A stretch of 64,000 nt of DNA from Nicotiana tabacum (Eukaryota; Streptophyta; Magnoliopsida; Solanales; Solanaceae): assembly GCF_000715075.1 (NCBI RefSeq), contig NC_134094.1:79336120-79400119 (forward strand). The letters run 5' to 3'. Position 1 is the stretch's first letter; every line of letters begins with the position of its first letter. Under the pieces are notes generated by a model. It saw nothing but the letters and a program-made list of their open reading frames with translations. It made no database searches and was not told the DNA's origin. Position numbers and translations under genes: made by a program. This document shows positions 48,946 to 61,143 of this stretch, piece after piece.

Positions 48946-49820
48946 GGCATCTGAGGCTACTGCATCTGGTCTGGCTGAAAGACAGAATCTGGCTGGAGCG
49001 CTTCATGGCTGGCCTCCACCTCTAGGACGTACCCTACCCACCTTCCCTCCGCCTCTGGGCGGCCGGACAACTGGTGGGCCAACTGGTGCTGTAATTATAG
49101 GCTGCTAACCCTACTGCACTGCCTTACCCCAAAGCCTGGGGCAGAACCTCCGCATGTGACTGAGATCCCCGCACTCAAAACAACCTCTCGATACGGTGGA
49201 CCGCTGACCTGAAGTTTGACCCTGATGGCCTGAATACCCACTGGAGGAATCCTCAATAGCTGGTGGGCGGTAGGAACTCTCTGGCATGGCGCTGAAATAA
49301 GGTCACACCAGAGCACCCCGAGGAGGCGGCGATGCTGGATATGTGGGCCTGCTAGACCGACCCCTCACAAACCGACCTCTGCCCCCAGTCGGGGCATCTT
49401 TGAACTCTCCAGAATATCGAAACCGTTTATCCCTCGTCGCCTGCTCTTGGCTACGATGACGTACACTCTCGATCCTCTAAGCTATCTCTACAACTAGCTC
49501 GTTAGAAGTCCCCATCTCAACCTCTTGGGCCATAGTGCATGGATACCAGAGTGCAAACTTGCAACAAACCTCCACACTCTCTCTGCGTCAGTAGGAAGTA
49601 TCATAAGTGCATGGCGAGACAACTTAGCGAATCTCGCCTCAGAGTCGGTCACAGTCATTTGACCCTGCTGGAGCTGCTCAAACTGAAACCTTAACTATTC
49701 CCTCTGAGAGAGCGGAATAAACCTATCCAAAAAAATATGGGTGAACCGGTCCCAAGTCATGGGAGGAGAATCTGCTGGTCTGCCGAGGAGATATGACTGC
49801 CATCACCTACGGGCCCTGCC

Positions 49821-52147
49821 TGTAAGGAATCGGAAAAATTTTGCTAAGTAATTTAAGGTTTCGTTGTGCCAAGGTAGGCTAATATATTATATTTTCGGAG
49901 TTTTTTGGGTAGAATAGTGTGTTGGGGAGTTGATATTTTTCACTCTTGCGTCGCCCAGCTTGTAGCGCGCTATACCGTTCTATATCCCTGGCCTAGCTAG
50001 GTCTGTAGCGCGCTAGACCGTACTATATCCCTTCCCTAGCCTGGTCTATAGCTCACTACATAGCGTGTCTCACCTGGTCTATAGCTCGCTAGAGAGCGTG
50101 CCTCGCCTGGTCTATAGCTCGCTACAGAGCGTGCCTAGCCTGGTCTATAGCTCGCTACAGAGCGTGCATAGACTAGTTTGTAGCCCGATCCGGAATTTTG
50201 GAGTATCCATTCTCCTATTTTTTAAACCCGGCCCTATTTCGTTAAAACACCTTCCTTGGACCATTTTGAACATAGTGTCTGATATTTTTAGAGAGAGAGA
50301 GAGGGTCCTAGAGGGAGAAGTGATCTTCATCAAAATTGCTCTTCAATTCTCACTTAAAACCTTGAAGATTATCAAGATAGGCACCTAGGTCTTCTTCCTA
50401 AGAGGTAAGAATCTATGTCTTAGCTCTCGATTTCGAAAATTTACAAAAATGGGTTAATTAGAGAGACAATTATTGGGTGTGAGGGTTGTTGTCTTGCATG
50501 CATGTACCCTTGAAGTATGTGGGGAGGTTGCGAGCTAAAAATGGTAGAGAATGGGTTGGGGAAAGATGTAATCCTTCAAAAAGTGGGCTTAAAACATTGA
50601 TGCACACCTAGTGTTTGATAATATGCTCAAATGAGCTAAAACCATGTTCATCTTCCTAATCTTAGTCCGACTTGTTATATTTCTAAATTAGATCGAAGTT
50701 GCAAAGAATTCCGGAATATTTTAGAGATTAAGGAAGCTCAATCGAGGTATGTATGGCTAAACCCCCTTCTTCTTAGAATCGAATCCCATGGTGTTCATGT
50801 AATTGAAGTAAGACTTGATCATTATTTAATTGTCTATTCCTAATGTGGTTGTGTCGAAGGATATATATTCAATATTTATTCTAAATGCTTCATCATGTCA
50901 TCTTGCCATTTGAGGATATGTTCAAAATGTGGAATATGTGTTAGAAATGTTAAGATTTCATGTCAAGATCGAAATAAAGTTTGTTATGCCAAATTGTATG
51001 AAAATCCTCTATGTGTCTAAGATTCCCAAACTACTGTGTTATGTGAACTTAATGTCTTGAACATGAAGCCTTATTGTTGTTGATAATGATTATGATAATG
51101 ATATTTGAATGTGGAAAAGGGGACTGGAATTATGAAATACGACCAAGTGCCAAGAATGATTTTGTAATCATGATCACTAGTGCCAATGAATAGAAAGAAT
51201 ATGAAAGAATTATGATGTGATATAATTGAAATTATGGTTATGGTTGATGTCTCAAGTGAGATGGCCTAGTCGATCGGGCAGTGATCGGATGCCATGCCGT
51301 ACACATGGTGGTAACTGTGCTAGAAATGATAATTGAAATTGTGGATATGGTTGATGTTTCAAATGAGATGACCTAGCCGATCGGGTCGAGATCGGGCTCC
51401 GTGTAAGAACATGGTGGTATTGTGGATTGTGGCATATGACATTAAAGATTACCCAACCTAATAAGATGGAAATTGACTTGAGAACTTATGTGATCCTTAC
51501 TTGATGTTTTAGTATTGTTTTGAAGCTCTTATTGAGATCAATGACTGTTTCCCCCCTTGTATTATTGTCCATTCTATTGAGATGGTGTTTTAGCTTTACA
51601 TACTAGTACTATTCGATGGTACTAACGTCCCTTTTACCGGGGGCGCTGCATCTTTAAATGGATGCAGGTGGTTACATAGCAGACAATGTTGATCGCAGTT
51701 AGTGGTACATCATCATCTTTCCAGCAGACTCGGTGAGCCCCATTTCATTCCGGGGTCATGTATTGTACCTTTTGTTTATATTATGGTCACTTTTTGAGGT
51801 ATAGCGGGGGCCTTGTTGCCAGCACCATCTTTACTCTCTTTTATATCTTTAGAGGCTCCATAGACACTATATGGGTTGTATATGGGTATTGGGAATGTTA
51901 AACCAGTTATGTTGTGTTTGATCACTTGTTCCATTCAAACTATAAGAAATATGTATTTTGAGACTTAAAGGCACAATGGCTAATCAAACGATTTAGCATC
52001 GTATGTATGAACTTCCTGCTGTATAATTTATGAAATCATGTCTTTTCTTGATCATGGGTGAATTGGGTAGAAATAATCTAGCAGGCTTGCTCGATCGGGT
52101 TTACTCGGCTGAGCGCCGATCGCGCTCTTCGGTTTTGGGGCGTGACA
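49821..52147 (+). repeat. Solo LTR nested in the gypsy gag
   Basis: 2327 bp from TGTAAGGAATCGG to GGGGCGTGACA, flanked by CTGCC (49816-49820) and CTTCC (52148-52152), a 4/5 duplication. Removing it restores continuity of the gag reading around it. End motifs match the TGTYACGMCCC LTR group, in the opposite orientation to the host element. Confidence 0.88.
50041..50172 (+). repeat. 33-bp tandem repeat, four copies
   Basis: Units of CTGGTCTATAGCTCGCTACA plus AGAGCGTGCCTAG start at 50041, 50074, 50107 and 50140, preceded by looser copies back to about 49965. The period is a multiple of three, which gives a spurious 11-residue repeat in one frame. Confidence 0.92.
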
Positions 52148-52956
52148 CTTCCCTTTAGCAGGAAGGTGGTAAAGTCCACCCCGTGGGACTCCAATATCCT
52201 CGTGTTGTGCAGTCTGTCCTTGCACCGATCAATAAAGTCCTGGGGGTCCTCATGTCGCTCACCTCCGAAAATAGGAGGGTGTAGTCTGGTCCATCTATCC
52301 AATAGCTTCTACGGTTAGCCGGCCGTAGCTGGTCTGGGCTCAAGTATAGCTACTGCAACTGGCTGGGCCCTGCCCACGGGTAGTGCACCCGAGGTCTAAT
52401 ATATGGCAGCTGCATGCCTAGGAGCCTGAGCGGTAGGGGTCTGTGCTCCCCCTCCCGTATGAGATGTGGCTGGATCCGTTGGAAATAAACCAGCCTGAGT
52501 CATAGAATCCATGAACCACAACATACGGCCCATGATCTCCTGGAGTCCCGGTGCACACATGAAATCCACCGGGGTTGGCTCAACTACAGGCACCTCGTCT
52601 TGCTCCTCAATAATAGGATCCTCTACTGGATCCACTAGTGGCATGACTGGAGCAACTCTATGATGTCCTCATCCTCTACCATGAGCTGGAGCCCTCCCTC
52701 GGCCTCTGCCCCGGCCTCTAGCAATAGGGGGAGCATCTCCTCCATGATCGGGTACATCTGCCGCGCGCGTTCTCAACATCTGTGAGAGAATAAGAGAAAG
52801 ATACTTTGCACAAGATCAATTGCACGATATGAGATGAAGAAAGAGTAGTTTCCTAATAGCCTATAGCCTCTCAAAGATAAGTACGGACGTCTCCTCACTG
52901 ATCCGAAATACTCTATTAGGCCTGCTCATAACTTGTGAGACCTATGTGAACCTAAT

Positions 52957-52968
52957 GCTCTGATACCA
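52957..52968 (-). other. Gypsy primer binding site (initiator Met tRNA)
   Basis: Minus-strand TGGTATCAGAGC, two bases inside the 5' LTR edge at 52971. Perfect match to the usual sequence. Confidence 0.92.
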
Positions 52969-52970
52969 TG

Positions 52971-55732
52971 TGTCACGACCCAATTTCTCCTATAGGCCGT
53001 GATGGCGCCCAACGTAACTGCTAGGCAAGCCAACAATGAACTAATCCATGTTATTTCTCTTTTTAATAAGTTTCCAAGTAATTAAATTCTATTAATTAAG
53101 AAATTAAGGAGTAGAGAATTTAATAAATAGGACGAAGACAACTGAGTGGCAATCATAGTGATATAAGTACTCCAAAACCATAAAGTCTACTAGGGTGTGT
53201 GCCAAGACTTGGTGTCACAAGTGTATGAGCAACTAGTGAATTATAAGAAACTGTAACTACTATCTGAAATAAAAATAGACTAAAAAATAAGTGCAAAAGA
53301 GAGACTCTAGGTGCTGCAGGACGGCTCCGGAAGCAACTCACCATTAGGCCTCAGAGTAACGGGGGTGCGTGCCGGTAAGACTGCCAGATGCACCTATCTC
53401 AGATCCTGCACGGTTAGTGCAGAAGTGTAGCGTGAGTACATAAATAACATGTACCCAATAAGAATCTAGTCTAACCTTGAAGAAGTAGTGACAAGGGGTC
53501 GACATCGACACCTACTATGGGCTAATCAAGAAAAATACAGGAATATTAAATAAGCATGAATAATGTAAATAATAATATTAACTCAATAACAAGCAGGAAA
53601 TAAATAATTCTTTCACTAATGGTAAATCCCAAGTCAGTTTCTGTCATATGAAATTTTAACCTCTCAAGCCACAAAATAATATCAAATATAATTAAACTCT
53701 GAATATTTTCACGCATGATTTTGCCGAGGTCGTACGACTCAATCCAGAATAATGTGTACACTGCCGAGGGTCGTGCAGCAAAAATCATAGATGCATCTAT
53801 CTACTGTCGAGGTGTTCAGCCCGCTCCACAAGAAAAGAGGATACTTTATGAACAACCGATTTACCAGCTAATACAAGGCTAATGTACAAAGAAACACAAT
53901 TTTTATTAACGATCAAGTAACCCGCCAAAAATCAGGTAAGTGGAAATCGGTCTTTTAAAATTCCTCTGTCAAGTTCCAATATAATTTAGGCACTTAAATT
54001 AACAGGTAGGATGCAAACATTACAAATATTTCAGAATTTGGGTCCTAAACTACCCAGACATAAGCATAATTAGTAGCTACGCACGGACTCTCGTCACCTC
54101 GTGTATACGTAGCCCCCACAATTAGAAGAAAATAGTAATTTAAATCACCTATGGGGTAAATTCTCTCTAACAAGGTTAGACAAGAGACTTACCTCGTCTT
54201 AAAGCTCACTTTCCGGCTTCAAATTCACTCTAAAGACTTAACTCAGTGCCGAACAATCTGAAACTAGTAAAATGTTATATAAATTAATCAATACATGTTT
54301 GAAAGTTCATATTCTAACTATTAGAGTAATTATCCAACCGCTATTGGAAGATTCCTAAAATTCACCCCCGGGTCCACGTGCCCGGATTCCCAAAAGTTTC
54401 GAAAAACTTTGTTACCCATAACCTCACGAACTCAAATATATAATTTTTGCTCAATCCCATAACCATTTTTGTGGTTAAATCCCATTTTTATCAAAACCTA
54501 GGTTTGTTCATCTAAACCCATAGATTTCATAATTTTACATGTAGAAATCTACCCATAATCTATGTATTTAGCTTATATTGGATAGAAATTACTTACCTCC
54601 AATAGCTAGGTGAAAAACCCTTCTTTAAGAAGCTTCAAAATCGCCCAAGAAGTAAAGGAACTGAGTCAAAAATAGTCTAAGTCCCGTATTAAATGAACCT
54701 CACAGCCTCCAGCACTTCCGCTTCTGCGGCTCTATGGCTGTTTTTACGGCTCCACATCTGCAGAAATATCATCACAGATGCGGCTATCCCCCAGTTGGAC
54801 TACTTCCATATCTGCGGATACTGGCCCGCTTCTACGAGACCGCTTCTGCGATGAACATGCCGCACCTGCGGCTTTGGCCCTTCTGCGGTTCTTTCCATCG
54901 CACCTGCGCTTCCGCAGGTGCGCATCACGCTCCGCATTTATGATCTATGGGCAGCCCATGCTGGGCAGCTTCTGTGGCTGTTGGCTTGCTTCTGTAAGCT
55001 CGCACCTGCGGCTGGCCCTCTGCAGGTGCGATTTTACCAAAACTCTGATGCTTCAGCTATTCTTCCCATGTGTAAATGAGTTCCGTGCCTCGTCCGAATG
55101 GCATCCGGGGCCTCTGTGTCCCCGCCCAAATATACCAACAAATTTTAAATCATAAAATGGACCCGCTCGCACCCTCGAAACGTGGAAAATAACATTAAAA
55201 CTAAGAATCGCAACCCATAACCAATAGAATCAACTTATGAACTTCTAATTCTTCCAACTTATTTTGAACGCGCCGAATAATACTTAAACTACTCGGAATG
55301 ATACCAAATTTTGTGTGCAAGTATTAAATCATCATACAAAACTATTCATGGGCTTGGAATCCCAAATGGACCTCTATAACACCAAAGCCTACTCCAAACC
55401 AAATTTAAAGAACTTTTAAGCTTTCAATAAGACAACTTTCAACCTCAGGCACCGAAACGCTCCCGAGTCATCCAAAACCCAAACGAACACACGCCCAAGT
55501 CCAAAATCATCAAATCCTGATTCCGAGGTCGTTTGATACAAATATTGATCAAAGTCAAACTTACCCCTTTAAGGCCAATATTAAGGAACTAAGTGTTCGT
55601 ATTTTAACCCGAACCCTTTCAAATCCCGAACTAACCATCCTCGCAAGTTATAAAACTGTAAAAGCACATACGGGGAGTCTTATTTAGGGAAACAAGAATC
55701 TAGGAAGCAAAACGACCGGTCGGATTGTTACA
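52971..55732 (-). repeat. Gypsy 5' LTR
   Basis: 2762 bp. Plus-strand ends TGTCACGACCCAATTT and CGGTCGGATTGTTACA; minus-strand start TGTAACAATCCGACCGG. Collinear with 43178-46926. Contains a GC-rich block (about 54720-55030) of CTGCGGCT/CGCACCTGCG words. Confidence 0.92.
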
Positions 55733-58346
55733 CACCCCTTAAAATCTATCTGAGGTAGCTCCATAAGACTTAGACTAGGTTAAAAGGTTAGTTGTGTTGT
55801 ATCATGCTCAGTTAATATTAGAGAGGTATGACTTACTATATATCTACTAAAAACTCAATGCTTGAAAAGAGGGTGTGTAGTTTTTTAAAAGATATCGGTT
55901 TAGAAAAGCTTTGAAGATTGTGTATGTGATTGAAAAGGTTTGAGATATTGTAGATAATTCTCGTATTTCTAAAATGTATGAGATGAGGTTAAATTGTAAA
56001 CACTTTATATTTTAAATGATTATGGCTATTTGTATAACTCTAGTGAAGTAAAATATTATGGAGAAATAGGTAAAGATATACCTTAGTTTCTGAATTATGT
56101 AGATCTTAGACTAAAGGGGATCTTTGAAAATCTCGCTGGGCGGCAATTCCTAAGTTTTGAAAGAGTCAATTCCCTTTTGAAAGCTAGTCTTGCATTTCGT
56201 TTCTGGTTTTGAAAGAGGGATGGTCGTCTTTGCTAAGTATTTTAGTTTCAAAATCTTCACAAAATGTTAGCAGGGCAGTTTAACAGTGCATGATTTATGA
56301 TTTGAAAATTAGTTACTATCTAGTATTTCTTTAACCCTATATTCTTTAAGGCTTGCCTAGGTTATTCATGTAATTCAAAAAGTAAAACGAAATACTAATC
56401 AAATATGATGAGAGCAGATGTTATATACATGTAAAGGATATATATAACGAAATATTTATAAAACAGTAAAGGGTGAAGAGTAACTCTGGTTTGGGCCTGA
56501 AAGAGGTAGGCTCAATAGTCAGCGGGAAGGGATAACTGCAGGCTCCAGACTTCAAATGCAATGATGCGGGGCTTGGGCTTGAGTTCCTTGAGAACTCAAC
56601 AGACCCAACAATTGCACATGTTCAAAAGAAAGCAAGAAAGTCATTAGAAAATAATGCTCTATACATATATCCATACATGAAATATATGAGCAAATGACTT
56701 TAATAAACTATAGCAACTAACAGTACTTAAATATCATGAAGGGTCATACTAATATGGTGTTTTTGTAAACCAAATGATTTACATTGAAAATCTTTCATTG
56801 TCATTAAACACTAAACCTAAAGGGAGTAATGAATATCAATGAATTAAAGACTAAGGGAAGAGTTCCACTCAAGATCAAAGCCCCATTTGAATCCCCTGAC
56901 ACTTCAAAGTTCACAAGGGTCTTAAGGCCCAGGGCAATGCTTGTGCCAGGGAGAGCATCCCAACCAAGAGTTGAACTCTACTCCCAAATATCCCTAATCA
57001 CTAATGACTCATTCTTCCCCCACAGGTTTAAGTGCCAATGAGACACTTTCAATGTAAACCAACCACTATAGTATTGCCATATCACAAAAGTATATACCCC
57101 TCTTAATAGAGCCAAATAACATACCATGAGAACACAAGACAGTTCATTTATACCTTCATAACCATATTTCCAAATCAAGTAAATGACTAACACATTAAAC
57201 ATGTCAAAAGGCTGAGTTTCAAACACACATAGAAGCAGAGACATTATCATGTTACTATCAAAGAACCAAATACCTGAAATTAGGTATCTTGAAGGTAGAG
57301 AAAAAAAAAGTATACAGTTCAATCCTTCAACGCTTAATAATATTAATAGAAGCCTTGAAAATATTAATCAAAGTTTCAGACAAATAGTCATAATCAAAAA
57401 TTCTACAGATACTGTCAGAGATACCAAAATACACCCATAGTTTCAGTCAAGGCTACTAGTTTATAAATCTAGATACAACTCCCAAGAATTCTTAACAGAA
57501 ACTGATGCCACCAGTCTTTCTTATTTTAAGATCCATGATATGACCGCCCTTTTCTAAGAATGTTAAATCCTCACTAAGAATAAGCAGACTATGATATTCA
57601 AGCAGGAATATCATGAGGCTTACCTTAGAGTTCTCAAACTAGATTCAATTATTTTAAAGGAGAGAAAGAACTTGATATAGTTTTAAAAAAGTGCAGATAT
57701 ACATGAAATCATGAAAGACAAAACAAAACCACTGAGGAACCAGAATGAGTACAAGATCACAAGAAGGAACATATACAAAGGCATTTAGCAGAGGTTATAG
57801 ACTAAGTCTTGACTAATATTAGATGTTGGGTTGCTAGCTTTATTTAGGGACCTCTTATAGAGCATCTGTAAAACTACTTATCTTGGCTAACAGGCCAGTA
57901 TTACCCTAAGGCATATGGCATGACTACATTCTTTTCAAAGTGCCCTAGGTTTCACAATCGTGCTATCCTTATTTGAAGGTCAAAGCATATTGCATTATTC
58001 AGGCAAAGCAGATAGTTTCAATGGTTTTCATTAGTTCTAATAGTGGAGTGCAGTAGACCCAAACAAATTCAATAGGTTTTAATGATGTTGTATACACAAG
58101 CATGTATATAGAGAACAAATAGAGATGGACATAAAATTCACATTCAAGCTATACATAGGATGTTGCAGCCAAGGTTTTTACCAAATAGGATTAAATTTCA
58201 TTCATTATACAGTCAGGTAAGTAATAGCATTAGAGAAGTTCAGAACATGAGTGAACTTATACTAAGCATGTTTAGTTTAACTGTACAGACTAAAGAGTGG
58301 TATTTTAAACATGATGGAGTTCCATTCAACTTACTGACATGGTAAG

Positions 58347-59109
58347 TGATACTCAGTCACATCAAACATAATTTATATCCTAATTTACAAAAGATGACTT
58401 AATCATGACAGAGCACATACAAATATAGTCACCGAGGTTCATCAGAGTTGGTCTGGTTGCGTTAATGAGACTGTTTCATATGATAAGGCTTACAAATGTG
58501 ATTAATAGTTAAGTATAAATACAAGACTTTCACAGTAAAGACTCAAAGGCTGTTTCAGATTATCAAACACTTATGTGAAGAAGGAAAGCACCTTAAACAT
58601 TTAAATTTAACATACTTCAACTAAGTGATTAAACCCTGAGCATTCATATCCCTCTTAGTTAAAATCACTAAATAACAACTTCAAGTATAGAATAACATAC
58701 TACACTAAACAGGATTAGTGTAATTGATACTCAGCCACAACAAATATGATTTATATCCTAATTTATAAAAGATGAATTAATTATGACAGAGCACATACAA
58801 ACATAGTCACTGAGGTTCATCAGAGTTGGCCTGGTTGCCTTAATGAGACTGTTTCATATGATAAGGCTTACATATGTGATTAACAGTTAAGTATAAACAC
58901 AAGACTTTCACAGTAATGACTCAAAGGCTGTTTCAGATTAACAAACACTTATGAGAAGAAGGAAAACACCTTAAACATTTAAACTTAACATACTTCAACT
59001 AAGTAGTAAAGGATTAAACCTCGAGCATTCATATCCCTCTTAGTTAAAATCATTAAATAAAAACTTCAAGTATAGAATAACAGACTACACTAAACAGGAT
59101 TAGTGTAAT
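58347..59109 (-). repeat. 378-bp tandem duplication inside the Ogre/Tat LTR
   Basis: The unit from TGATACTCAG to AGGATTAGTGTAA occurs at 58347-58724 and again at 58725-59109 with about 90% identity by eye and a small insertion in the second copy. Both share CCTAATTTACAAAAGATGA-type and TGTTTCATATGATAAGGC sequences. Confidence 0.93.
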
Positions 59110-59646
59110 AGGCATGAAGATCACAACAGAGCATTTAGAGAAAATCTAAAATCAAAACAAGTACGGGAAGCTATCAAGTCACAATTAAAGAACTTAATTG
59201 TATATGCTGTTTGATTCTGAGTAGCAGTCCTCAAGGTCACATAATGACTTAATCAAACTGACTCGAGATATATAAATGCATAACAGTAAACCATAAGTTA
59301 GTAACAAATCATTATGAGCAGGAACAAATAATTAAGAGCTAATGACAAACATCATAAACGAAGGCAGTTAATTGAAAGACAACAGTAGGTTCGTGATTTT
59401 AAATAAAACAGTCAAAAGAGAAAGAATGGAGGCATACTGACCTCCTTGTGGGTAGTAGACCAAACAAGAATTTGTCTTAGCCATGTAGGAACCAAAGCTT
59501 CAAGCTTTGAGCTATGGGAGAACTCGGAAACAAATAGAAACAGAAATGAGAGAGAACCTAAGCTTTGAAACCTTAGTGATTGTTTGATACTCGTATTAGG
59601 GTTTTTAGTTCTTGTTAGGTTTGTTTGGTGAGAGCATTCAAAGATC

Positions 59647-59655
59647 TATTTATAG
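59647..59655 (-). promoter_or_regulatory. Probable TATA box of the Ogre/Tat LTR promoter
   Basis: Minus-strand CTATAAATA in the context GCCACTATAAATAGATC, a near-consensus plant TATA box about 1.5 kb from the LTR start. Transcription would be expected to begin about 30 bases downstream, near 59615-59625. Confidence 0.6.
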
Positions 59656-61129
59656 TGGCATTCAATGCCCTAGGTTATAGATTCAATCTAGAGTAGTTGA
59701 AGATGAAGGAGAGTGGATGATGTGAGAAAACTCGAGTGAAATCAGAAATGACAGAGGTAAGAACAAGGATAGATTTTACCTGAGGGAGGAAGACTGTCTG
59801 TTGAAAGCAAAACCCACCAGATAAAGGCCCAATGCCCAGAGGTCTCTGCGCTTGACCTTTGGACAAAGAATATTGATGATAACACTGTAAAGTGGCCATG
59901 CATGCCACTAATTTTGACAAAGCACAAATAATCTCTGAGGATTCGACCTTGCATCGATTAGTCTAGGGTTTTGAAATTCAATCAGTGAAATAGAAAGGAA
60001 AATCTCAGGCTTCATAGCCTAGGGACAAAACGAGTGGTTCTGTGGACTTGAGAGAACAAAGACAAAATAATGTCTCTATGCTAAGGTTTAGAATCTGGTA
60101 CCTCACATTTGAAGAACAAAAAAGGAAACATCAGTGGGATTCGTGGATATGGAAGCAGGAGAGGACGATTTGATGAGAGATTTCATGACCTTTCACCGAT
60201 TTGTGCAAAGTCTGTTTATTGATATTCATGAGAGATTGAGAGAAGAAAGAGGGAAGACGAAAGGGAGGCGGGTGTGGGAGTGACAAATAAAATTAGGGAT
60301 AAGCGGTTGGGGGGTCGTCCCCGAATTAAGAGTGAGGGGGTTGATATGGGCCGTTGATACTGGTATTTTGGTGGCTAAAACGTTTTGTGGGAAAATTTTG
60401 TGGCCATTAGATTCCTTGTGATCCAACGGCCGAGATTAAATCTCTAGGTGTTAAAATATTAAAGAGGAAATAATGTTGAAAGTCGTGGGCCGTTGATATA
60501 AGAAATAGACGGCCCAGATTTGTTGTGTCGGTTTTGTAAGGGTGAGAGACGAGTGACGTGACACACGCGGATTGGCTTAGGGGAAAGGACGCGGATCGCC
60601 AAAGTGGATTAGAGGGGTGGACTTAGATTGGTATTCTGGATTGGGCTTGGGTGATTTGGGCTAGAAATAATTTAAATTATAGCCACTTGGTCATTAATAG
60701 AAAATTTCAACTATACTCTTTAGCCTCTTTTGATTTTTTTTATAATTAAATTAAATAAGCTTAATAAGTTTCAACAAAATACAGTATAATTATAATTGTT
60801 ATATAAATTACTAACTATTGTAATTAATCGTTTATGAATACTTCATTTTCAAATTATTAATTTCGAATTATTAACATAGTAGCCTAATTAAATAGAAATT
60901 GAGGAGTAATTAAATTAACTATAAATCCTATGTGATGTATATAATCTTAAAATTGTAAGTATATTTGTAATTACATAATAATAATGCTAAATTATTTCAA
61001 AACTACTAACACTTAGTTAATTTTATAAAATAGGTATTTATTGATTGAAATTATTTTCAAAACATTCATTGTAAATTATTAAGCATAAATAAATTAATTT
61101 TAAAAGAGAGTCAAAATTGACCGTCAACA

Positions 61130-61143
61130 GCTGTCCCTCTTTG
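61130..61143 (-). other. Ogre/Tat polypurine tract
   Basis: Minus-strand CAAAGAGGGACAGC immediately before the LTR start TGTTGACGG. Confidence 0.85.

Larger units (their letters stand above)
48946..52779 (-). pseudogene. Gypsy gag, interrupted by a solo LTR
   Basis: Start at 52779 (MLRTRAADVPDHGG, then a GRGRGRGR stretch). The capsid part (DRWTRLHPPIFGGERHEDP, then VDFTTFLLKG) stops at 52148, where a solo LTR lies, and resumes at 49820 with RR-stop-WQSYLLGRPADSPPMTWD. The CCHC knuckle CFECGDLSHMRRFC is at about 49140-49185. Several stops, mostly TAG or TGA. Confidence 0.85.
43178..55732 (-). mobile_element. Chromodomain-bearing Ty3/gypsy (Tekay/Del-like), RT-deleted
   Basis: A 12.5-kb minus-strand element bounded by a perfect CACCC duplication (43173-43177 and 55733-55737). 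It has 5' LTR, Met-tRNA primer site, gag with zinc knuckle, protease, then directly the end of RNase H, integrase, chromodomain, polypurine tract and 3' LTR. Reverse transcriptase and most of RNase H are missing. It carries a solo LTR in gag and a 1-kb insertion in its 3' LTR. Many stops. Confidence 0.92.
42975..61129 (-). repeat. Ogre/Tat 3' LTR, split by a gypsy insertion
   Basis: Minus-strand start is TGTTGACGGTCAATTTTGAC at 61129, next to a polypurine tract. The inner segment runs to 55738, is interrupted by the gypsy at 43178-55732, and resumes at 43177 down to 42975, ending AGGGTGCAACA. Joined pieces total about 5.6 kb, within the large LTR sizes of Ogre elements. The rejoined junction (AAGGGGTG followed by TCTAACACC) and GGTGGCGACTCTC near 43050 are sequences I associate with Tat/Ogre LTRs. 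Confidence 0.8.
55738..61129 (-). repeat. Main body of the Ogre/Tat 3' LTR
   Basis: No host gene is seen in these 5.4 kb. From the outer start at 61129 there is about 400 bp of AT-rich sequence, then a stretch with complement GGGCCGT/ACGGCCC words (60360-60520), a TATA box near 59651, a tandem duplication at 58347-59109, and transcribed-looking sequence toward 55738. Short ORFs here are incidental. Confidence 0.75.

Noticed and set aside
50065..50388. 107-codon ORF with an 11-residue repeat
   Set aside because: Produced by the 33-bp tandem repeat in a solo LTR.
54778..55155. 125-codon plus-strand ORF
   Set aside because: Antisense within the gypsy 5' LTR; its counterpart in the 3' LTR is broken.
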